DNA of 64,000 nucleotides from Cavenderia fasciculata (lineage: Eukaryota; Evosea; Eumycetozoa; Acytosteliales; Cavenderiaceae), in NCBI RefSeq assembly GCF_000203815.1, contig NW_004457735.1:186001-250000 (forward strand), in the 5' to 3' direction. Position 1 is the stretch's first letter, and every line of letters begins with the position of its first letter. The notes below the pieces were generated by a model. It was not told the DNA's origin. It did not search any database and saw nothing but the letters and a program-made list of their open reading frames with translations. Below, piece by piece: positions 35,201 through 47,324 of this stretch. Position numbers and translations under genes: made by a program.

Positions 35201-36274
35201 CATTAGAATTAGCAGATTGTTCATTGGAATATTTGGATCTAACACCATTTATTAATTTAAAGGCATTGTTGTTACCAAACAATCGATTTTCAACAATGGA
35301 TCAATTACAATCGTTAAAGACGTTAAAAGACCTGTTTGCACTCGATCTTAGATACAATGAATTAAAGTTTGTCGATGATATCAAAGACCATGTGTTGGCA
35401 CTGCCGTCACTCCAAGTGGTTGGATTGATGGGTAACCCCTTCACGGCCAAGAACGACTTGTCCAAATACAGAGTTAAACTATTATCACATATCACGCCAT
35501 TATTCCAAACTCATCGTTATCCACTTTGCATATTAGATACTACCGAAATACTTCCTGAAGAAATCACAGAGGCTGCTACCATTGCTGCCAAAAATAATAA
35601 CAATAATCATCATCATCATCATATCACCACCAACACTGTTACGACAACATCAACAAATAGTTTAAATTCAAATGGATCATCAAGTGGAAATGGTATCATC
35701 AACAATAACAACAACAACAACAACAACAACATCGTTTCAGAAGACAAAAAAGAACTTTCATTCAATATTTCTATACTTCGTCGTGCTCTTTTCGTTTCTC
35801 CACCTGAATCACTCACTGAATTGGATCTTGGTAGTTGTGGACTTTCCCATTTATTCCTTCAAAGATTCCCAAATCTTGTTGTTTTAAATTTATCTGATAA
35901 TTTAATCTCTGATAATAATCTTAAAGGTAAAAGAAAAAAAAAATAGAAATAATTTGTTATTTATATTAATATATGTATTTATTATTTTTAATTTAGAGAG
36001 TGGAATTAATGTATTACAATCATTAAAAGCATTGGATATTAGAAACAATAGATTAAAGGATTTGGGAAATCTTGGACGTGTCATTGATTTATTGAATCTA
36101 GAGATACTCTTTATCGAAGAGAATACATGTTATGACAAGGACAACGAAAAGGATAGAATTAGATTCTTTAAGAAACTAACAAACACCAAGATACTTGGTA
36201 CAATGAAATTCTTGAATGGAACTGCCATTACAACTGTAGATGTTTCAAAGTTTGGTAAAACAAAAAGAAAATAA
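32237..36274 (+). CDS. Large leucine-rich repeat protein
   Basis: Six exons: 32237-32267, 32407-33050, 33138-33232, 33318-35115, 35194-35926 and 35997-36274; 1192 aa. Joins run phase 1, 0, 2, 0, 1 and keep LRR register (LRF-C-DLSQNRI, LYENT to LVTLEL, NNLK-E-SGINV). After an N-terminal region of about 230 residues without repeats come LRRs in at least three blocks: HLDLSGNLIYEI, LNLSNNVLLRM, VDFSGNQLTAF, MDLSNNLLVDI, LDLRYNELKFV, LNLSDNLISD. The layout, with 20-24-residue repeats and segments containing GNP[LF], is of the SDS22/U2A'-like LRR class, typical of cytosolic scaffolds. No signal peptide or membrane segment. Exon 4 is strikingly GC-rich. Partner unknown. Confidence 0.85.
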
Positions 36275-36404
36275 TCAAATATTCAACAACTTTTGTACAA
36301 ATAATAATAATTAATAATAATAATAAATACAAACAATATTACATAGCGTATATAATTTAAATAATCGTTTAATATTCCTATATTTATTTAATTAATTTCT
36401 TTAA

Positions 36405-37450
36405 TTATTGCATTCTTGAACCCAAAGCAAAGAATTTAATTTGATTATCTAATACTTTGTAATGAATTGGTTGAATGATATCAAGTGAATGATTTGTTTG
36501 ATTCTTTTGAAGGAATGATATTTGACCATCGATATCTTTAGAATAACCAGTTTGAAGTGAATTAACCATAATAGTAATATCTGATTCATATTGTAATAAT
36601 TTAAAGAATGTATCATCATCATTACAATCTGAATGGAATAATACAACTATACTACAATTCTAAAAAAAAAAGAATTAAAAAAATACAAATATTAGTAACT
36701 AAACATAAACATGGAATCATTTGGATATAATATATATATATATTTAGTTTTACATACTTGATTATCATTTACATAACTATGAAGATATTGAATTAAATTT
36801 AATATATCTAAATTATAATTATTTCTATTATTATTATTATTATTTTGATTTTGTTGATTGTTATTTGATAAATTATTAAATGTATTTAAAATATTGATAT
36901 TATCAATGATAAAAGTAGTTTGAGATAAAGGATTATAGTTTAGACGTTTTTGATGATCTTGTGTAAAGAGAGTATAGATATGTTGAAGGAATTGAGAGAA
37001 TGTTGGTTGATTGTTGAGTAGACGAGTGATTGGGAATGGTTGAAAACCTTTAGAGATGTTATCGAGTGTTGGTTCCTCTTCTACACCTTCTTCTTCCATT
37101 TGTTGTGCGTGTAAACGATCTATCCAAGAGTATGGTGATGATGACATTCCATTGATAAAGCTAAACTTGTTCTTTGCGTTTTCATTCTGTAGGTTGTATC
37201 CCAACTTTCGACCGACACTATTGTAATGATAGAAACTTTGATTCAGTGCCAACAAACATACTCCACTATCTGATTGCTTTGAACTAGCTTGCAATAAATG
37301 ATGAATGATGAATGATCCTTCAGCTTGAAGTGTATCTGTCAATACTATAAGCTTTCCTACTGGTATTGATGGTTTTGAATTGTTATCATCTTGTTGTTGT
37401 TGTTGTTGATTATTACTCTTATACCAATTTAAATGACTAAATAAATCCAT
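36405..37450 (-). CDS. elp6: Elongator complex subunit ELP6
   Basis: Exons 37450-36758 and 36659-36405 give 315 aa; the join (DNQ to NCSIVVLF) is phase 0. The segment GKLIVLTDTLQAEGSFIIHH followed by LALNQSFYHYNSVGRKLGYN matches ELP6, and exon 2 ends HYKVLDNQIKFFALGSRM like the family C-terminus. ELP6 forms the Elp4-5-6 RecA-like hexameric ring of Elongator, which acts in wobble-uridine modification of tRNA (family knowledge). As usual for ELP6, no Walker A motif is visible. Insertions of Gln/Asn low complexity occur at residues 13-25 and about 195-220. It sits head to head with the EttA-type gene, 219 bp apart. Confidence 0.92.
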
Positions 37451-37669
37451 CCTTATATAAATATATATATATAATCTTATATTCTTTATTATTATTTGAT
37501 CAAATGAAGATAAGATGAATGAATTAGAAAGGGTGTTTGCAAAAAAGGCAAGAAAAATGTGTTTGAGAGGTAGACCTTACGTTTGTCGTGTCGCAAGTAG
37601 TCATTGTCATTATTAATACCCCACAGATACTACACATATAATACGTATAGATATATAGATAGATAGATC

Positions 37670-37834
37670 ATGATAAGATTAAATCAATCTATCAATCTAA
37701 CTAAAAGATTGATATCTTCATCATCAGTATCATCGTCAGTGTCAACAAAGTTTAGTGGAAGTGGTCTAAGTCAATCATATGTTAGAGACACAAACATTCA
37801 ATATGAATATAATATAGATAATAGAATAGTAAAG

Positions 37835-37865
<31 letters not shown>

Positions 37866-39730
37866 TACTCAAATCAAATACACCATTATACATTGACAGA
37901 AATACAATTAAATCAACAACTAAATATAATTATTCTTCAAGTATGTGTTTGTTTGTTTGTTTGTTTGTTTACTTTACTTTACTTTAAAGTTATTAACTTT
38001 TTTGATTCTACTTTTATTTTCTAGAAAAGGGAGGACCTATAAATAAACAAGGAGTAGGTAATGAAAGAGTAGCATTATCATTGGTATCGGTACAAAAGAA
38101 ATTAGAGGATGGTAGAGTATTGTTAAAGGAGACTTCATTGTCATTTTTCGATGGATCAAAGATTGGTTTATTGGGAAGTAACGGTAGTGGAAAGAGTACG
38201 TTGATGAAGATTCTGGCTGGTGAAGATACAGAGATTGATGGAGAGGTGTTGATTACCAAAGGACTGTCAATTGGCTATTTGGCACAGGAACCAGAGTTGG
38301 ATCATGACAAGGACGTTGAAGGAAACATTTTTGATGGTCTATCAGAGGAAAAGGCAATCTTGGACGAATATGATGAAATCACTGATCGTTTGGATGAAGA
38401 AGAGTTGAGTGACGCCGAGAGAAAAAAGTTATTGGTCGACCACAAAAGATTACAAAACAAGATTGACAAGGAAAAGTTGTGGGATTTAAAGAGAAAGATT
38501 GCCATTTCGATCGATGCACTCAACTGTCCGCCAGGTGACAGCTCAGTCGATACATTGTCGGGTGGTGAGCGTCGTCGTGTCGCATTGGCACGTTTGTTGA
38601 TTGCTAACCCCGATATCCTCTTGCTTGACGAACCAACGAATCATTTGGATGCTGAGAGTGTCGCATGGTTGGAGCGATTCCTCAAAGAGTATCGTGGAAC
38701 CGTCGTTGCGATTACTCACGACCGTTACTTTTTGGATAATGTCGCTGGTTGGATTTTGGAGGTGGATCGCGGTAGTTTGATCCCGTTCAAGGGCAACTAC
38801 TCGGCATGGTTGGCACAAAAAGAGTCGCGTCTGGTGGCCGAGACGAAAAAAGAAGAGGCACGTAAAAAGGCACTCAAACGTGAACTCGAGTATCTCAGAC
38901 AGGGTGCCAAGGCACAGACTAAAAAGAATAACGCGCGTATCACAAAGTACAACGAGTTGGTGAGCTCTGCACCGGAAAAGTATCGTGAACCTGGACGTAT
39001 TGCCATCCCCCCATGTCCGCGTCTCGGTAACTTGGTGATAGAGGCCAAGGGACTGACACACGAATTCGACGGACGCACATTGTTTGAAAACTTATCGTTC
39101 AACGTCCCACCTGGCTCAATCGTCGGTATTATCGGACCCAACGGTAGTGGAAAGTCTACACTATTCCGTCTGTTGACGGGTGACCTCAAGCCAGAGACAG
39201 GAACCATCAAGATTGGTGAGACTGTTCGAATGGGTCATGTTGCACAATCACGTGCATCGCTCGAAGACGGCCGCACCATCTTTGAGGAGGTGGCCGATGG
39301 CAGCGACTATATATCAATGGGTGGTTACCAAGTACACGTCCGTGAATACTTGTCACAATTCAACTTTAAGGGTGTCGAGCAAGACAAGTATATCGGATCG
39401 CTCTCTGGAGGTGAGAGAAACAGAGTTCACATTGCCAAGATGATCAAACGTGGTTGCAACGTACTATTGTTGGATGAACCAACCAATGATCTCGATGTAG
39501 ACGTACTTCGTAACCTCGAGAACTCATTAGAGGATTTCCCAGGCTGCGCAGTCGTTATTAGTCACGACCGTTACTTTTTAGATCGTCTCTGTACGCATAT
39601 CATCGCATTTGAAGGTGGTTCCAAAGTACATGTTTTCGAAGGTAATTACACTGAATACGATGAAGATCGTACTCGTCGTTATGGTAAAAGATCAGATGCT
39701 TCATCAAAGAAATTTAAAAGAATTCTTTAA
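37670..39730 (+). CDS. ettA: EttA-type ABC-F ATPase with organelle-type N-terminal extension
   Basis: Exons 37670-37940 and 38025-39730 give 658 aa; the phase 1 join reads YSS-K-KGGPINKQG. Two ABC cassettes: Walker A GSNGSGKST and GPNGSGKST, signatures LSGGERRR and LSGGERNR, Walker B ILLLDEPTNHLD and VLLLDEPTNDLD. The exact strings ESVAWLERFL, GTVVAITHDRYFLDNVAGWI and FNFKGV identify it with bacterial EttA (YjjK), not the cytosolic eukaryotic ABCF1-3. EttA binds the ribosomal E site and gates the first elongation step by ATP/ADP level. Residues 1-100, absent in bacteria, are basic and Ser-rich (MIRLNQSINLTKRLISSSS), like a mitochondrial presequence, then polyN. Inferred: a mitochondrial translation factor of bacterial origin. 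Confidence 0.93.
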
Positions 39731-39785
39731 AAACTAAAAATAAATCGACTGATTGTTCGCTACCAAGATGAACAAAGAGGAATGC

Positions 39786-40046
39786 TCAGAGAACGATAGG
39801 TATGGTGTAGGCTGCAGTCTTTCCACTACCAGTTCTAGCTTTTGCAAGTATATCTTTTCCTTGAAGTGATAGAGGTATAGATTTTGCTTGAATTAGCGTT
39901 GGATGTTCATAACCAATCTTTTTAACTGCTTTAATGATTCTCATACCGAGACACATCGATTCAAAAGTAGTCTCTCCATTGACGAGTGATTCACTAATAT
40001 TTGAATTATTCGATTTCCCGGTAATTAATGTTTTACTTAGATCCAT
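39786..40046 (-). pseudogene. 5' stub of a DEAD-box helicase gene (DDX56/Dbp9-like)
   Basis: 86 codons: start, then FESMCLGMRIIKAVKKIGYE, the Q motif (PTLIQAKSIPLSLQGKD) and motif I (AKARTGSGKTAAYTIPIV), then a stop. All later helicase motifs (DEAD, SAT, HRIGR) are missing, and no donor site that would extend it is visible. Beyond the stop the DNA is the 3' flank of the EttA-type gene. It looks like a truncated duplicate of a nucleolar DEAD-box gene; if the 86-residue product is made it cannot be a helicase. A usual protein of this family has about 550 residues. Confidence 0.8.
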
Positions 40047-40220
40047 CTCTCTCTTTCTCGTTATCTCTCACTCTTTTTTTGTGTGGACGATAAAAGGATG
40101 AGGCGAAAAATTGATTCGTTCGTCTTTCAAAAGTTGCATCAAAATTAAAAAAAAATGAAACAAACAATATCATCTTTTCTATTTCATTATTTGTTTGTTT
40201 TATTTATTTAGTTTAATATT

Positions 40221-42401
40221 ATGAAAGAGAATAATTATTATTTAGACTTTAGAGTAATAATACGTAGTTTTGTATTACGTAAACTTATATTTCAACATGT
40301 ACAAAAGTTAAATAATAGATCGATTGAAGGTGATGCTCAAAGAGGAGTGACATTGTTAAGATGGGAAGAGTTGATGTGTAGACCAATACATTTACTCATT
40401 CAACACAAGTCAATTCAATTGGTTAAAGAGTCTATGAGACTGTATGCACCATATCACCGATTCTTGTTTGATTTGTTGCAGGTAGCAAACGCAAAGAGAT
40501 TGGCTATGGGAAGAAACCCATCAAAGTTGATCGATCTTGCTGCATTACACAACTCGATGGAGCTTTTACTCTACTTTCACAACGAATTTGAATTGGATCT
40601 AATGTCTACAACTGCTGGTCACTCTCAGACTAAAGTATCATCGTGTATAACCGATACTTTGATTGGTGACTTTCCAAAATATGCAAGACAGTCGGCTATG
40701 AGAGCTGCATCTATTCGATTCGAAGTTGAACTAGAACATACTGGTGGTGACATTAAAGAACGATCGTTTGCTACAAAGCTTGCTGTTGCTCATGCCGTAA
40801 AGAACAATAATTTCGAAATGGTCAAGTTCCTCCTAGAGAATCGAAGTGAAGGGTTTGACATGACAGCTATTGACAATGCCACCAAACTAGGACCCTTTTC
40901 CAATTTGAAAATGATCAAATACATGCATGACAAGTGTCCTCTTGCATTTGGTGATGGAGTAGCAGGCTGTCTTGGACCATTTGTATCGGCTGTTAGAGGT
41001 GGATTTGTTCAAGTGGCCGAATGGTTTATTAAACACAAATATTATTTTGACCCAAACCGAACAAATTGGTTGTATATAGATTGGGCAGCCAATTCAAGGA
41101 GTTTGGAAATGGTTAAACTCATGTTTAAACATGGTCTAGTCAATACTAATTGGTACAATGCAGACTTGTACACAAAGATTAGTAATCGTGGTGATTTTGA
41201 TATTCTAGAATATCTAGAAAAAAACCGTCCCCCAAATATACCATCAACAATCAATATAGAGGAAATTAAAAGAGTATCATCAAACCATATAGAGCAAATA
41301 GGACTATTTGAAAAGATCAAAAAGGGAGACATACAAGTATTCAAAAATGACCCATCTAAAATCAAACTATTGGATCTTGGCTACAGTTCGCACATCTTTA
41401 AATATTTGGGTGATTCTGGTGATGTTGATTTCTTTAAAATCCTACACCAACACAATACTCATCCCGGTATCTACAGTTCAACCGAGTTTTTCTATGGTTT
41501 GGTGGATCGTCTCTTGTATCTTCATTATTCAGGTTCGTTGGAGCCGGTGCGAGAAAATGGCTTTTTGGAATGTCTAGACTATCTCTTGGAAAACAAACTC
41601 ATTAGCAGATTGAGTTTTGTCGAAGCTGCCACTGTACATTGGAGTGGTGATGATGACTTGCTTTCTCGGTTCCCTTGGATATCTCATTCGGTGGGTTTGA
41701 TCCCTGAATACAAACTATTCAACATTATTCACAAAAATGCTCTCAAGCCAGCTGGATACAAGCGCATCATCCAAATGCATCTAGAACAACGAACCTTGGG
41801 TACCCCTTTATTTCAAGGATTCAGCTATGCATTCCAATTCGATGTCGATCTCATCAAGAGTATTTATCAATTGGATCAAAGTCCAAAGTTGTTTGCCGAA
41901 TTTACTCTTGCAGGTGTCTTGGAGAAATGCAATAATCCAAAGGTTCTATCGTTCCTAGTTAAAAACAATGTCATACAATTTCCACCAGGTGACTCTATAT
42001 CATCACTATTCCTCACTCAAACCATGCCAGTTCAAAATTTAATTCATCAATTTAACAAACATCAAGAATATCAACCAGAGGCCGAACGTACTACTAGTAG
42101 CAGTATATTCGATCAACATCCAAATCAAATATACCTTTCGTTGGTACATGCCATATCCAAGTACAATTTCAAGAGTATCAATTATATTCTAAAAAATTCT
42201 CCAATCCAACCTTTGGTCGTCATCAAAAGAACTCTTAGTCATTTAAACCCGTCTGATACACTCTTGTCTGGTAGAGAGCCTTCTGTTTGGACAAAATTCT
42301 ATTCTATATACATTCTATTGTTATCTTATGGAATGGACTTACACGATTTTTATTATCTTTTAAAATTACCATTATCTGTTTATACTGCTAATGATATTTA
42401 A
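40221..42401 (+). CDS. Ankyrin-type repeat protein (726 aa)
   Basis: Intronless. The N-terminus has the family box (IRSFVLRKLIFQHVQKLNNR) at residues 12-32. Degenerate ankyrin-type repeats follow from about residue 95: AVKNNNFEMVKFLLENRSEG, AVRGGFVQVAEWFIKHKYYF, AANSRSLEMVKLMFKHGL, ISNRGDFDILEYLEKNRP. The second half is helical without a clear consensus, though it keeps short ankyrin-like echoes (FDVDLIKSIYQL). No signal peptide, membrane segment or catalytic motif. Role: protein binding by family analogy. It starts 174 bp from the divergent helicase stub. Confidence 0.8.
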   Translation: MKENNYYLDFRVIIRSFVLRKLIFQHVQKLNNRSIEGDAQRGVTLLRWEELMCRPIHLLIQHKSIQLVKESMRLYAPYHRFLFDLLQVANAKRLAMGRNPSKLIDLAALHNSMELLLYFHNEFELDLMSTTAGHSQTKVSSCITDTLIGDFPKYARQSAMRAASIRFEVELEHTGGDIKERSFATKLAVAHAVKNNNFEMVKFLLENRSEGFDMTAIDNATKLGPFSNLKMIKYMHDKCPLAFGDGVAGCLGPFVSAVRGGFVQVAEWFIKHKYYFDPNRTNWLYIDWAANSRSLEMVKLMFKHGLVNTNWYNADLYTKISNRGDFDILEYLEKNRPPNIPSTINIEEIKRVSSNHIEQIGLFEKIKKGDIQVFKNDPSKIKLLDLGYSSHIFKYLGDSGDVDFFKILHQHNTHPGIYSSTEFFYGLVDRLLYLHYSGSLEPVRENGFLECLDYLLENKLISRLSFVEAATVHWSGDDDLLSRFPWISHSVGLIPEYKLFNIIHKNALKPAGYKRIIQMHLEQRTLGTPLFQGFSYAFQFDVDLIKSIYQLDQSPKLFAEFTLAGVLEKCNNPKVLSFLVKNNVIQFPPGDSISSLFLTQTMPVQNLIHQFNKHQEYQPEAERTTSSSIFDQHPNQIYLSLVHAISKYNFKSINYILKNSPIQPLVVIKRTLSHLNPSDTLLSGREPSVWTKFYSIYILLLSYGMDLHDFYYLLKLPLSVYTANDI

Positions 42402-42988
42402 AAAATTTAAATAAATATTAAATTATTAAATTTTTAATTATCCTCGAGATCCGGGTAGTAAATAAATCTAAAAATAAATGGGAAATTATTAAATGAGTTG
42501 CTATAATGATTGTTGTTTCTTTGGCTTCTCCTAGGTCCTTCCTTCATAGCCACTGACACATTCATCCACGCCTGTCGGGAACCTTCAATAGGCCTGGTTC
42601 CTTTTCTAACTTACTTCTACCTTCATCTTAATTAATTGTCTAGATTGGTTTAAGGAACGAGTTGCTCATAAGATATCTTGATGCTACTGATAATATTGAT
42701 GATGCCTAGACAATTCGATTGCGATCATACACTATTGCCTGAAGTTTTGTTTATTCACTCTTGAATCTACCAATGTTGTGACAACACACTTTGACTGTTT
42801 TTTTTTTTTTTTAAAGTTATTAATAATAAAAAATATAATACAATGGGTATATTTTTCTTGGACTATACCACTTTTCTTTCGATACATTGTTATAGATATT
42901 ATTTGTTATTACAATAACTATTGTACACCAATGTATGTATATATCAATATTAGAAGAAAAGAGTATGTACTGACTATCTGTTCCTAAG
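42402..42988. other. Intergenic with inverted repeats
   Basis: 587 bp with no ORF of value. It includes unusually GC-rich patches for the locus (42441-42456 and 42535-42600). One short hairpin can form from GGAACC (about 42581-42586) and GGTTCC. A perfect 10-bp inverted pair AATTGTCTAG/CTAGACAATT lies at 42634-42643 and 42706-42715. Possible remnant of a repeat or an unrecognised small RNA. Confidence 0.45.
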
Positions 42989-43500
42989 ATGGAAACCCTC
43001 AATTCCCACCACGAACCACCTAATTTAGATATCCAACACACCGATGAAGAGACATCATTAGAATGCACACACAATCACAAAAGACAGAGACCTATGTCAA
43101 ACGATCAAATGATCGTTCAATCTTCCAATGTTGTCAACGGGTCGACTATTCAAAACCTTCAAGGAGTATCAGCCATCAATGCTGCCATCAATGCTGCCAT
43201 CAATGATGCCATCAATGATGCCATCAATGCTGCCCTTTCCCCCCTCAAGAACAATATCCTTTCGATCGTTCACAACGAAAGGGCCAGAGCAAACAATGCT
43301 CGCGCCTTATTGGGAGGTAGTCCACTTACACCAATCCACAATATAGACAATATTGATCCATCATATTTTCCAGCCACCCGACATGATATGTGGACCTCTC
43401 TCTTGCTCAAGTTAGTAGCATTCTCGATCACTACGGTTTAAACCATGGTCTCCCACCCTCAGTTGAGGAAAAGATCTTAGTGTTGACAATCTTTATCAAC
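42989..43500 (+). mobile_element. Broken repeat-like ORF, possibly retroelement-derived
   Basis: A 150-codon ORF (42989-43441) starts METLNSHHEPPNLDIQHTDE, contains a basic patch KRQRP, a run of five near-identical 12-bp units (43172-43231) and the segment ARANNARALLGG. Coding potential of the same style continues past its end, so the copy looks broken. Style and layout recall ORF1/gag-like proteins of DIRS-type tyrosine-recombinase retroelements of dictyostelids, but I cannot confirm the family. No terminal repeats or enzyme domains are visible next to it. Treat it as a small fossil fragment of uncertain origin. Confidence 0.35.
43172..43231 (+). repeat. Five tandem 12-bp units
   Basis: Units of GCCATCAATG[CA]T repeat five times without gaps, encoding Ala-Ile-Asn-[AD] five times. 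It lies inside the broken ORF. Confidence 0.9.
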
Positions 43501-43612
43501 ATGGGATGAGCAATTCATCCATAAACTTCACTAGTATTGAAACTTCATAATTTTTACTTTTTGTAAATAAATAAATGTTCTTTCTTTGATCCAATTTGAT
43601 TTATTTCTATTG

Positions 43613-45128
43613 TTATTGTTGTTGATGTTGTTGACCAACAATAACCTTTCGTTGATAAATATATTTCAAGTCTCTTGTTGAACCAATGAATTGAAATTGA
43701 TCGTCTGGAGCATTGAATGTATAAGGAACTGATCTTTTATAAGAATGGTCATGACTGAGAATGATTTTTTGGAGTGTCTTTACGTCGTCTAAATTGTTGA
43801 GAGTTTCACCAGCACCATAGGGATCGACCGATTTAAATGGATATGAGGTGATATCGGGGAAATATCCAATATACACCTTCATTGTGTGAATGGTTGGATT
43901 GTCAATGAGAATCGATCGAAGAGGAACTCTATAAAAGGTTGCCAACTTTTGTAATCGTCCACGTGTGAATCGAATCGATGTGATAAAGTCAATGATATAG
44001 ACCGACTTTAGATTAGGGAATAAATCAATATCTTCGGAATCCTTGAGTGTGATGGTAGTAATATTGCGTTTGACGCTATCTTGCAATTTCTTGATATTAA
44101 AAGTACGTGGTACAATTAATTTACGTAATTGTTGTGATTTGATAGATGATTCATCCAATCCTTTTAAATTTGCTTTTAATAAATCGATTGATGTAATATT
44201 TTTAAAAGTATTCATCCAAGACCAATCTATTGTTGAATTCTCTGATTCATTTTCCCAATATAATGAAACATGTGTTAATGGTGAATCGGAGGAGGAGGAG
44301 TCGGTCTCTGATTCGTTCACTTGATAATGATGAGCAAGACTATTGATGAATAATTGGGCACCTTGGAATCTAGTGAGATTGGTAAACATGGAAGTTGGGA
44401 GTGAGAATAGTTTGTAGGCATTGTCGTCTTCACAAAGTCGAGTGATTCCATTGTACTTGGACATTGTGAATTGACATGGTGACAAGTTAAAACTACCTCT
44501 GGACGAGTGACGATTGATGGTGAGTTGGTTCAACAAATGGTTGGTGACATAATGAAACATGGCACGATTGACCAATCCCAAAGACAACCGTTTGTTGTAT
44601 TCCTTTGGCAAAGGGTAATCACAGATCCTGTACTCTGCATTATCGTCATACTGGGAATGTACCAAACACTCTTGTTTTTGTTTTCTATAATTCCATAATA
44701 CCAGTGGGTTGTCCAACCCATAGTCATGAGGATACACAATATTCTCATCTACCTTGCAACTACACATATGATCTGTATATGATTCCCAACACATTCTTGT
44801 AATCATCTTTAATATATATGTTGGAAATATTGGTCTATCATTATTAATAACATTATTATTATGATTATTATTATTAATATTATTATTTGTTTGGAAATAA
44901 TTAACTTTTAAAATTATTTTTTTGATGGTTGATTGTTGTTTGTAAATTGAACCGTGGTAATCATATCCATACAATTGAAAGAATTCTAATATTGCATCAG
45001 TTACATCTCTTTTATAATCCAATACAATTGTTTCCACTTGTCCATTATTTAAATCTTCAAAATTTGGTAAATCACAAATTACCAAACCACTCTCATCACT
45101 GTCTACTCCAAAATCACTATTAATATTT

Positions 45129-45175
<47 letters not shown>

Positions 45176-46423
45176 ATGTTGTTTAATTCTAATTGATTGA
45201 ATAGTTGAATGATTTCTTGTAATCTTTTTAATTCCTGGGTATAATCCATCGTTGGATTGTGTTATAGTTATCTTGTTGATATTATCAAATGGTAGCAAGT
45301 TGTCATTATAATTATTACTATTATTATTACAATTATTGTATCCAGTTAAATAAAGATGTTGTAACATTATAAATGATTTACCATCTATTTGTTGTTGATG
45401 TTGTTGAGATATCATATGATATGACATTTTGACTACCGATTGTTTAACAATTAATTGAAGATTATCGAGTAATTGAATATTGATAATACTATCATCTGAA
45501 CGTGGTAAGAGTAATTTTCGAATGGGATGGTTTAGGGAGACTGCTAAATCATAAATCTCGCTATGATAATTCTTGTATTTGTAATTGGACAAGTCAAATG
45601 AGACGACTTGATGTGCAAATGGCATGACAAGGTTATGGAAAGATTCCTGGCATTTGAGAGATCCTCTTAACCTTATACTTGACAATCTCGGCATAAGAGG
45701 TGGGAGATTCTTTACATGGTCAAGACTATGTGATTGAAATCCATCATTATCATAGACACCAGTCTCGACCATTAACGATTCAATTTTATCCAATGGATTA
45801 AAAGTTGATTGTGGTAATGATCCAAAACCTCCAAATAAAGAGTCAAATGTATCTGCTGATGTGATAGAGACTGATCGAATCTTTTTCAATGGAGAGTATT
45901 GGTTTTCAATATGACCAATCACTTGATTGACTGCTGGAGTCTTGGGTACTCTAATATGATGGAACAAGGTATTGGCGACAAATGCAAATGATTGTTTACT
46001 GACCAATGCTAATTGTAGTCTCCAACGATACCTATCTGCACTTTGATGATAATAGTTTGATCCGTCGGGACTTGAAAACGGGTTGATTTTCATGCGAGTG
46101 TGGTGTGTTGGGTCGTATTGAATATCCCTCTGCATAAACAACTCTGTATAGATACTATGCATTGGACACGATGCATTGAATCGTCTCCAACGATCGACTA
46201 GTTGCAGCTTAGAGTACAGAGATTGAACATGACTCTGATTGGAATGATTGTTTCGAATCCTTTGAACCAATTGATTTTGACTGTCTGATTCAGAGATTGA
46301 CGTGATACACATACACAAATCAACTCCTCTCCAAGCTTCTTGAAATATTTTACCAATTAACCACCATGGTAAATTTAATTGTTCATCAACATCATGAACT
46401 TGATTGAATGTATTGATTTTCAT
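43613..46423 (-). CDS. F-box-like/LRR-like protein with two CxC-CxxH modules (936 aa)
   Basis: Intronless. Two modules of one kind. Module 1: LPWWLIGKIFQEAW (residues 18-31), C37-x-C39, C86-P-M-H89, then RWRLQLALVSKQSFAFVANT near 135-152. Module 2: FPTYILKMITRMCW near 533, CSC near 554, ECLVH near 586, then RLSLGLVNRAMFHYVTNHLL. The ends of each module look like F-box helices 1 and 3. The inserted C-x-C...C-x-x-H could bind one zinc ion. Each module is followed by 300 or more residues of weak beta/LRR-like repeats (VSLNHPIRKLLLP, DLFPNLKSVYIIDF). PolyN runs break the second segment. F-box proteins of dictyostelids usually recruit SCF ubiquitin-ligase substrates; here that is inference. Confidence 0.75.
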
Positions 46424-46796
46424 TATTCTCTAATACTACTATTTATACAAATGTATTTAATTATTAATAAATTGTCTAAATTAATTTATTATTATTAATA
46501 TTATCAATATTTACCTCTTGTTTAATATTATATATTTTTGATGATTCTTTAAACAAAACAGTGTGTGTGTTTGCATTGGTGGGATATTGTAGACACGACT
46601 AGTATTTAGTGTCCATGATAGACACCAACCGAAACCTATCAAAATCGAAAAAAAAAACAAAACATCCCATTGGATGATTCGTTATGCGATATTCTTTGCC
46701 ATTCTATCTGTCCACCAGTCAAAAAAAAACGAATCAAAATTTGATTTTCGACCAGATGTAGATATATTTAGATCTTTTGTACAGTACCCCAACTGA

Positions 46797-46827
<31 letters not shown>

Positions 46828-47324
46828 GGTTTCGATTATATTAGAATAATAGCTTAGATAGTAATGAGAAGAAAGGTAATAAATGTGATGTACCTACCTA
46901 CCTACCCCATTAATGTGCATTTATACTAGTTGTTGAAATAAGAGAGAAGTATCATCTGTCTGTCTGTCTGTCTAATATCTTATATATTATATGTGTATGT
47001 TGGCTTCTACTTCTGATAGGGTTAAACCTTATCTCTTATAAATAAGGTTGTTATGTTGCATGTTAACACATTGTTATGCACATATAGATAAAATATATCT
47101 ATGAATAATATAGAATTAGATAATGCGTGCAAAACAAATGATCAGCTGTCAGAGGATGAGGCATTTTATTTATTCACTTTTTTAATTAAAATGTTTTTAA
47201 TTGTGAATAAATAAAGATCATGTGACTGACTTGAATGAATATATAGGTATACTATATATCTAAATCCAACTTTCAACGTATTTACGGTCTTTGTTCTTGG
47301 TGAGTATGTTTTTTTAGTTTTTCT
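46424..47324. other. Intergenic, no gene seen
   Basis: AT-rich DNA between two minus-strand paralogues. It holds a run of 28 A (about 46800-46827), TACC and TCTG repeats (46892-46906, 46957-46972) and no ORF with coding character. Confidence 0.6.

Noticed and set aside
6878-45175. CRISPR-like arrays among the many short repeats
   Set aside because: All are simple trinucleotide or AT repeats without spacers, and the genome is eukaryotic.
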